Of a stretch of 28,971 nucleotides of DNA, positions 24,003-28,971 are shown piece after piece (the first letter of the stretch is position 1; the number at the start of each line of letters is the position of its first letter). The stretch is from JAAYBQ01 sp035403465 (lineage in GTDB: Bacteria > Spirochaetota > UBA4802 > UBA5550). Position numbers and translations under genes: made by a program. The DNA lies in NCBI GenBank assembly GCA_035403465.1, contig DAONFG010000041.1, positions 1 to 28,971 on the forward strand. The letters run 5' to 3'. Below the pieces are notes generated by a model. It did no database searches and had not been told where the DNA came from. It was given only the letters and a program-made list of their open reading frames with translations.

Positions 24003-24464
24003 CTATTCCGGCAGGTCTGTCCCTGACCTGATTATGGTTCTGCTGTACATGAGCCAGCCCCTGCGTGAACCGGGTTCATCCACGTACTGTATAAATTCCA
24101 CTTCACCCTTCATCGATTCAACTGTTTTTGCAGTCCTGCGCTCGATCCTGTCGCACTCAAAGTATACCATGCGGTGAGTATATTTTTTACCGTCAATGTC
24201 CGTACGAACGTCACCGGGATTGTACTCGCCAAGGTCCCGGGTAATCAGGTCTGCATAATAGTATTTACTATAGAGCTCCCTGAACACATCTGCTGATTTG
24301 GGGAACGCCTCGCACGATGAGTACTTTGTATAATCCAGTACCTTTACGGCGTGGGACCACTTCATGAACACGTATGCCGGGTCCACGAATATATCATCAT
24401 TTTTACATGAACCTGAAAAAACTGCGAGTGCGATTAATACTGCTGCTGAAATTTTATAACACAT
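24003..24464 (-). CDS. Small predicted lipoprotein of unknown function
   Basis: The protein has 153 residues. The signal peptide (KISAAVLIALAVFSGS) ends at Cys20 in FSGSC, a relaxed lipobox of the spirochaete type, and KNDD follows. The mature part has no further membrane segment and contains MKWSHAVKVLDY near 34-45, GEYNPGDVRTD near 78-88 and a C-terminal strand GWLMYSRTIIRSG. I recognise no domain; one globular beta-rich domain is likely. AGAGG lies four bases before ATG. It is the first gene of the run into lolC/E, lolD and the PilZ gene, so it may be a substrate or partner of the Lol system (inference). Confidence 0.75.
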   Translation of the reverse strand: MCYKISAAVLIALAVFSGSCKNDDIFVDPAYVFMKWSHAVKVLDYTKYSSCEAFPKSADVFRELYSKYYYADLITRDLGEYNPGDVRTDIDGKKYTHRMVYFECDRIERRTAKTVESMKGEVEFIQYVDEPGSRRGWLMYSRTIIRSGTDLPE

Positions 24465-24501
24465 AAATCCTCTGTATATTTTTTCAATGATTCAACCGGC
24501 A

Positions 24502-24659
24502 TGTCATTTCGAATCAGCTTCATCGCTTCGGGTGAGAAATCTCTGAACACAGAAATTTCCCATATACTCATAACCGGAACTTCATTATATTATTGAGATT
24601 TCTCAGTCGCATACTTAACGTATTAAAATAACTGTTCTATCAGCTCCTTCGAAATGACA
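24502..24659. repeat. Foldback repeat with TGTCATTTCGAA ends
   Basis: TGTCATTTCGAA (24502-24513) and TTCGAAATGACA (24648-24659) are exact 12-base inverted ends, and AGCT continues the match two bases further in. Inside, GAGAAATCT faces AGATTTCTC. The GTCATTTCGA..AAATCTC wording is a common intergenic repeat in bacteria. It fills nearly all of the 209-base gap between amrA and the lipoprotein gene and may act as a transcript end. Confidence 0.75.
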
Positions 24660-24673
24660 GACTGTTTTACTTT

Positions 24674-25240
24674 CTATAAAAGTCCCAGTTCCTTTTCCGA
24701 AAAGACCTGTGCCGAAAACTTCTCGATCAGCACTCCGCCCCTCTTCCATGCATCTCCCGGAAGCCCGGCCTTGTAGCATGTATGGGTCAGGAATGTATCC
24801 CTGTCCCAGCCCTGCTCAACAGGCACCTGCGGAAGAAGCAGCCCCCTGTTGTATCCCTTTGTCATGATAAGCCCGTCCCTGCCTACCTTGATATCATTTA
24901 TATCCTCAACCTTCTCTACCGGGCTGAGCACCGAAATTTCTATATCAATATCCGGGTACTCGGTTTTAGAAAGCGGTTTAAACCTGGGATCCCTGAAGGC
25001 CGACGAGAGCGCCATCTCCTTTATTGTATCAGGAATACTTTTAATCCCCTCGATATAACCTATGCATCCCCTGAGATTTCCCTTTATATGCAAAGTTACA
25101 AAGGCGCCGCATTTTTCAAGGAACACCGGATCATCAAACTCAGTTTCTGCACTGTCAGAATCCTGTCCCAGCACACCGGCAATAGTATTCCTGGCAAGCT
25201 TGAGGAGGTTAACCTGCTGCTCTTTGTTAAGTTCGACCAT
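24674..25240 (-). CDS. amrA: AMMECR1 family protein (AmmeMemoRadiSam system protein A)
   Basis: This 188-residue protein has the signature LRGCIG at 56-61, preceded by GAFVTLHIKGN, and DPRFKPL near 84-90 and DIDIEISVLSP near 97-107. The human homologue AMMECR1 is tied to a developmental syndrome; the bacterial role is unknown. The invariant Cys59 is present. Its ATG lies three bases after the amrB stop, so the two are cotranslated. The usual third partner, a radical SAM protein, is not in this window. The function of the trio is not established. Confidence 0.93.
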   Translation of the reverse strand: MVELNKEQQVNLLKLARNTIAGVLGQDSDSAETEFDDPVFLEKCGAFVTLHIKGNLRGCIGYIEGIKSIPDTIKEMALSSAFRDPRFKPLSKTEYPDIDIEISVLSPVEKVEDINDIKVGRDGLIMTKGYNRGLLLPQVPVEQGWDRDTFLTHTCYKAGLPGDAWKRGGVLIEKFSAQVFSEKELGLL

Positions 25241-25243
25241 GGA

Positions 25244-26080
25244 TCACCCCGCTTTCCCGGTAAGCACTGCGGACATATACCCCACTACCTGGTCCTTTGG
25301 ACCGGCAGTGTCGCCTGAATTCATATATTTCAGAACCTGGACCTGCTCAGCGCCAAGCATCCTGCAGGCGGCCAGCCCGGCCAGGACCGCGCCCTCACCG
25401 CAAGCCTCGGCGCTTCCCGAATTTACAACTTCATGAATTTTCTTTGTGTCGAACGAACTCACGGCCTCAATGAACTTCGAGTCCATTGACACGGCCTTCT
25501 CGTAGCTGTGGTAGTGCGAAAGGTCAGTTGATATTATGATACAGTAATTCTTTCCTGAACTGATAATAGCCCGCGCAACAGTTTCTCCCATGTCCTCACA
25601 AAGTCCGGTATCAGTTGTGCCCATGACAACGGGTACAATCCTGAAGTTATGCGCCACAGTCTGGAGGAACGGAACCTGCACTTCAAGGGAATGTTCAAGT
25701 TCGTCAATATCTTTCAGGTATCCGAAAAATTCATCTTCGAGTATAATTCCGGCCACGTCCGAATCGATCTCAACATCGCCAAGGGGTGTGGAATAATAAC
25801 CTTCAGGCATGACCGAAGCGCCCTTGAATCGCCCCCTGTGAGAAGGCGCGAATACGGCAAACCCGTCAAAACTTTTCCCCTCAAGAAGCCTGTACCCGTA
25901 AGCGGCAACGGGGCCGGAATAGATATAACCCGCGTGCGGTGAAATAACTCCGCAGATCCTGCCCTCCACGCTATGAGCATCCTTTGCGGCATCGTCAAGG
26001 TAAGCGCCGATCATCTTTGAAAGCGCAGACGGATTGCCCGGGTAAAACGATCCTGCCACAGCCGGTTTCCTGTATTTCAT
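25244..26080 (-). CDS. amrB: MEMO1 family protein (AmmeMemoRadiSam system protein B)
   Basis: This 278-residue protein has the dioxygenase-like MEMO fold. The metal-site residues known from human MEMO1 are seen: His49 in ISPHAGYIYSGP, His81 in APSHRGRF, a histidine in STDLSHYH (184-191), and Cys227 in ACGEG. EHSLEVQVPFL at 129-139 is a further hallmark. Human MEMO1 binds copper or iron and has been linked to redox and metal handling; the bacterial reaction is unknown. The start is three bases past the coaB stop, and amrA follows it. The active-site set is complete. Confidence 0.94.
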   Translation of the reverse strand: MKYRKPAVAGSFYPGNPSALSKMIGAYLDDAAKDAHSVEGRICGVISPHAGYIYSGPVAAYGYRLLEGKSFDGFAVFAPSHRGRFKGASVMPEGYYSTPLGDVEIDSDVAGIILEDEFFGYLKDIDELEHSLEVQVPFLQTVAHNFRIVPVVMGTTDTGLCEDMGETVARAIISSGKNYCIIISTDLSHYHSYEKAVSMDSKFIEAVSSFDTKKIHEVVNSGSAEACGEGAVLAGLAACRMLGAEQVQVLKYMNSGDTAGPKDQVVGYMSAVLTGKAG

Positions 26081-26083
26081 AAC

Positions 26084-26761
26084 CTACCCCCTCCCGGAGA
26101 GCCCGATCTCAACCTGTCTTAATATGTTTTCAGCGATAAGATTTTTACTCTGCATTGGAAGTTCAATCCTTTCTCCCTTTGCTGTAAAAATCGTCATGAT
26201 ATTGGTGTCTGTATTGAACCCGGCACCCTCTTTTGAAACATCGTTCAGGCAGATCATGTCAAGGCTCTTGGTTTTCAGTTTGCCCACGGCATATTCCTCG
26301 GTGTTCATGGTCTCTGCCGCAAAGCCTGCTACAAATATATCAACAAGCCCCTTACTTTTCCTGAATTCGGCGACATTTTTTAGGATATCCGGCGTTCTTT
26401 TCATGGTGATTACAAGGTCGCCTTCGCTCTTTTTTATCTTCTCCCGCGATTTTTCAACAGGGGTGTAATCAGCGGGTGCCGCGGCCATTATCAGTACGCA
26501 TGGCCCGGAAAGTTCCGCAAGTACGGCAGTAAGCATATCAGCGGTAGATTCGACAGCAACACACCTGTAAGGTTTATCCATTATATAGAATTCGTTTATA
26601 GGTCCGTGGATAAAAACAGTGTCCCTGGACTTTTTGTACGCCTCGTCTGCAAGAGCTACCCCCATCTTGCCGGAGGATGCGTTTGAAATGTACCTTATGG
26701 GATCGAACCATTCACGCGTCGGCCCGCCTGTAATTATTATCTTACTTTGAGTTAATAACAC
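26084..26761 (-). CDS. coaB: Phosphopantothenoylcysteine synthetase CoaB (separate)
   Basis: This 225-residue enzyme joins 4'-phosphopantothenate to cysteine using a nucleotide. Motifs are ITGGPTREWFDPIRYISNASSGKMG at 9-34 (given as landmarks ITGGPTRE and NASSGKMG), AAAPAD at 93-98, KIKK at 108-111 and a C-terminal KNLIAENIL. Most bacteria have one CoaBC protein; here the domain is its own frame. The start is GTG 26761, which overlaps the coaC end by 20 bases in another frame, with GAGG nine bases upstream. No residues appear missing at the junction. Separate coaB and coaC also occur in some Firmicutes. Confidence 0.9.
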   Translation of the reverse strand: MLLTQSKIIITGGPTREWFDPIRYISNASSGKMGVALADEAYKKSRDTVFIHGPINEFYIMDKPYRCVAVESTADMLTAVLAELSGPCVLIMAAAPADYTPVEKSREKIKKSEGDLVITMKRTPDILKNVAEFRKSKGLVDIFVAGFAAETMNTEEYAVGKLKTKSLDMICLNDVSKEGAGFNTDTNIMTIFTAKGERIELPMQSKNLIAENILRQVEIGLSGRG

Positions 26762-27278
26762 TGCACGCCGCCTCGAAGATTATATTGATATCAGCGAGTC
26801 TCCCCTTACCTTCATCTCCGCAGGCAACAAGTCCGGATTCAGGTTCTACTATGTGCACGCCCCATCCCCTGAGCTTTGCGATGTTTCCCTGTACTGCAGG
26901 GTGGGCGTACATGTTCGGGTTCATCGCAGGCGCAACCATCACTGGGCATGTCATGGCAAGGAAGGTTGTGCTCACCAGGTCATCTGCAATACCGTTTGCA
27001 AACTTCCCTATGAGGTTTGCAGTGGCAGGCGCAACGATAAATATTGACGCGTCCTCCTTAAGGGCAATGTGTCCCATCTGCCTCTTCTCCCACAGTGTCT
27101 CGTCAGAATATACAGGATTGCCTGTAAGGGCCTCAAGCGTCAGGGGGGAAACAAGTTTCGCTGCATGGTCGGTAAGGCAGACATGCACATCATAACCGGC
27201 CTTGACAAAAAGGCGTGAAAGGTCGCACGACTTGTACGCAGAAATGGAAGAACTCACAGCAAGCACTATCTTTTTCAT
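26742..27278 (-). CDS. coaC: Phosphopantothenoylcysteine decarboxylase CoaC (separate)
   Basis: This 178-residue flavoprotein decarboxylates phosphopantothenoylcysteine to 4'-phosphopantetheine. The HFCD-family motifs are SSSISAYKS at 9-17, the catalytic His70 in QMGHIALKEDA, the APATANLIGKFANGIADD segment at 84-101, PAMNPNMY at 117-124 and the substrate-clamp Cys153 in VACGDEGKGRL. Length equals a stand-alone CoaC. Its ATG overlaps the mutL stop (ATGA). The 3' end overlaps coaB by 20 bases. It supplies coenzyme A, used among others by the NifJ enzyme. Confidence 0.93.
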   Translation of the reverse strand: MKKIVLAVSSSISAYKSCDLSRLFVKAGYDVHVCLTDHAAKLVSPLTLEALTGNPVYSDETLWEKRQMGHIALKEDASIFIVAPATANLIGKFANGIADDLVSTTFLAMTCPVMVAPAMNPNMYAHPAVQGNIAKLRGWGVHIVEPESGLVACGDEGKGRLADINIIFEAACSVINSK

Positions 27279-28971
27279 CTCTTGAACATCCTCTCCAGTT
27301 CGTTTTTACCCAGCGTGTAGACAAAGGGCCTTCCGTGGGGGCACCTCAGGTCAGGCGCTGATTCAAATACAGTTTTAACAAGGTGGGCCATCTCGGCCAT
27401 TGATAATTCATCGCCGCTCCTCCTGGCCGAATGGCATGCGATGAGCGCCATGAACTTTTCGCGTATATTATTACTATTTTTATCCTCGCGAATATTATCA
27501 ATCATATTTTTCACTAAAATTTCAACGTCATTCCCGCCTGCAGCCACGGGTGCAGAACGCACAATAATGGTATTGTCGGAAAACTCCTCCACTTCAAATC
27601 CTGCAGACTCGAAGAGGTCAATGTTTTCGACAGCTGCGGCGTACTCGGCAACGGTCAGTTCCATTGACAGGGGAAAAAGGAGCTCCTGCGATTCAATTTC
27701 ACTGTTCATTGCCATGAGCCTGTCGTATATAATCCTTTCATGCGCAGCATGAAAGTCTATGAGGTGCATGGACTCATCCTTTTCCGCAACTATGTATGTG
27801 CCGAAAACAACGCCAAGCACCCTGAACCCGCTCTCTGTATCAGTACCCTCGGTAATCCCTGCTGCCGGTCCATCTGCAGCAGGCGTATCGCCGAAGAGGG
27901 AGCCAGCAAAATCACCGGCGGACGTTTCATCCCTGACTGACGCGGCCTGCTGTGAATCCGCCGGGGCGTATACCTGCTGTGCCGCCGGTGTACCCCATGT
28001 ATAGTTTTCCGCGGAATTAATCGGAAGCGAGTGTATCCTGTTAAGCGATTTTTTCGCCAGTCCGTATATCAGTTCATCAATATACTTCTGGTCAAAGAGC
28101 CGCACCTCGCGTTTTGCCGGGTGCACGTTTACATCGGTCAGTTCAGGATCGATCTCAAGGAAGACGATTGCCGCCGGGTACTTGCCGCGCGGGATAACAG
28201 CCTCGTATGCGCGCGCAAGGTGATACGAAAAGTATTTGCTCTCAACGGGCCTGTTGTTTATGTAGAGGAACTGCATATTCCTGGAATTGCGCACAAATGT
28301 CGGACGCGACATGAAGCCTTTTATGCGCGCTTTAAGGTCACTCAGCTCCTCGAAGTAGAGGTTGTCCATGATCCCCCTGCCGAAGACCTGGCTTATGCGG
28401 TCTTCAGCCTTTGCTGCGGCGGGAAGGGTTACCTGCCGCTTTCCGTCGACCTCAAAGGTGAATGCCGTACCGTACGCGGCCAGGGATATCCTCAGCAGCG
28501 ATTCGCGTATACTGCGCAGCTCGGTTTTTTTTGCCTTGAGGAATTTTTTGCGCGCAGGGACATTGTGAAACAGGTTCTCAACGATCACCGTTGTGCCGGG
28601 TGAACCCATGAAGTCCGTAACACTGACATTCCCCGAAAGGGATTCAAGCCTTGCCCCGCGCTCCTCATCCCTCCTCTTTGAGAGAATCACGAAATCTGAA
28701 ATCGAAGCAATACTTGAAAGCGCCTCACCCCTGAAACCGTAGGTGCTTATGCAGTCCAGCGCCGAGTCTGCGCCAAGCTTGCTCGTGGCATGTTCCATTA
28801 TCGCCAGCCCGATCTCGGCAGCGTGTATGCCGCTCCCGTTGTCGCGCACCGATATTTTTTTCAGCCCGCTGTCCCATACCTGCACATCGATCTCCGCGGC
28901 ACCCGCATCGAGAGAGATCTCCACGAGCTCCTTTACAACCGAGAATGGGCCTTCGACCACCTCGCCTGCAG
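27275..28971 (-). CDS. mutL: DNA mismatch repair protein MutL, N-terminal codons outside the window
   Basis: The open frame runs to the window edge, beginning AGEVVEGPFSVVKELVE, so about 16 residues are missing (E. coli numbering used here). MutL couples MutS mismatch recognition to strand removal. RDNGSGI, HATSK and YGFRGEALSSI are normal ATPase motifs, and DVNVHPAKREVR is normal. Two changes stand out in motif I: Arg22 is Gly, and Asn33, which binds Mg2+, is Ile (codon ATC at 28918-28916). A Pro/Ala/Gly-rich linker leads to a C-terminal dimer domain with DFHAAHERIIYD, ACHSARRSGD and CPHGRP. The endonuclease motif DQHA(x)2E(x)4E is thus altered at Q (Phe) and last E (Asp). The stop overlaps coaC. 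The gene is sure; its biochemical state is not. Confidence 0.95.
   Translation of the reverse strand, partial: AGEVVEGPFSVVKELVEISLDAGAAEIDVQVWDSGLKKISVRDNGSGIHAAEIGLAIMEHATSKLGADSALDCISTYGFRGEALSSIASISDFVILSKRRDEERGARLESLSGNVSVTDFMGSPGTTVIVENLFHNVPARKKFLKAKKTELRSIRESLLRISLAAYGTAFTFEVDGKRQVTLPAAAKAEDRISQVFGRGIMDNLYFEELSDLKARIKGFMSRPTFVRNSRNMQFLYINNRPVESKYFSYHLARAYEAVIPRGKYPAAIVFLEIDPELTDVNVHPAKREVRLFDQKYIDELIYGLAKKSLNRIHSLPINSAENYTWGTPAAQQVYAPADSQQAASVRDETSAGDFAGSLFGDTPAADGPAAGITEGTDTESGFRVLGVVFGTYIVAEKDESMHLIDFHAAHERIIYDRLMAMNSEIESQELLFPLSMELTVAEYAAAVENIDLFESAGFEVEEFSDNTIIVRSAPVAAGGNDVEILVKNMIDNIREDKNSNNIREKFMALIACHSARRSGDELSMAEMAHLVKTVFESAPDLRCPHGRPFVYTLGKNELERMFKR

Noticed and set aside
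26742..27278. CoaC as a truncated pseudogene
   Set aside because: Its length and all active-site motifs equal those of stand-alone CoaC proteins.
28031..28603. Plus-strand frame of 190 codons
   Set aside because: Lies fully inside mutL on the opposite strand; codon-bias shadow, no ribosome site.

Overview
This window looks like a chromosomal segment from a spirochaete (phylum Spirochaetota). The evidence is a flgN-flgK-flgL-fliW-csrA filament operon, a probable cytoplasmic filament protein gene (cfpA) next to a PPDK-like gene and a von Willebrand A protein gene, a DUF1577/PilZ-type protein, and a lipoprotein with a relaxed lipobox. From memory, Treponema pallidum has a comparable ppdK / hypothetical / cfpA / hypothetical / vWA neighbourhood (around TP0746-TP0750). 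I could not align the two. Most genes are on the minus strand, with short gaps or 1-4 base overlaps. There is no phage, transposase, toxin-antitoxin or CRISPR locus.

Layout. 1-7082 (minus): a PPDK-like gene cut by the window edge, a two-domain protein of unknown function, cfpA with its own terminator and a plausible promoter, a membrane-anchored vWA protein, and an unknown 237-residue protein. 7083-7757: a gene-free stretch holding palindromic repeats and, on the plus strand, a strong 6S RNA candidate with promoter, folded structure and terminator. 7758-11276 (minus): nifJ, pyruvate:ferredoxin oxidoreductase, with a leader of about 200 nt and a good TTGACA/TATATT promoter. 11745-12548 (plus): a protein with a cryptic CheW-like C-terminal domain. 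12529-17971 (minus): flgN, flgK, flgL, fliW, csrA and a YhhN-family membrane protein, interrupted by a 386-bp repeat-filled gap between flgL and fliW. 18079-19316: tandem GCTCTGACCCC repeats, then hemW. 19487-20841 (plus): an RsbW-type ATPase coupled to a LOG-family nucleotide hydrolase. 20831-24464 (minus): lipoprotein, lolC/E, lolD and a YcgR-like PilZ/DUF1577 protein. 24502-24659: a foldback repeat. 24674-28971 (minus): mutL (5' end missing), coaC, coaB, amrB, amrA.

How the genes work together. The filament operon encodes the hook-filament junction proteins, their chaperone, and the FliW-CsrA switch that ties flagellin export to translation. The PilZ protein and the CheW-like protein may feed second-messenger and chemotaxis signals into motility (inference). 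CfpA would form the cytoplasmic ribbon that runs alongside the flagella. NifJ points to anaerobic, ferredoxin-based pyruvate metabolism. LolC/D sorts lipoproteins, and a small lipoprotein is encoded in the same run. CoaC/CoaB make coenzyme A, which NifJ uses.

The observations most worth following up are the 6S RNA, a PPDK homologue whose ATP-binding residues look degraded while its phospho-histidine is kept, a MutL with the GHKL N-box Asn replaced by Ile, the hidden CheW-like protein, the PilZ protein whose two c-di-GMP motifs are about 175 residues apart, and three kinds of palindromic or tandem intergenic repeat.
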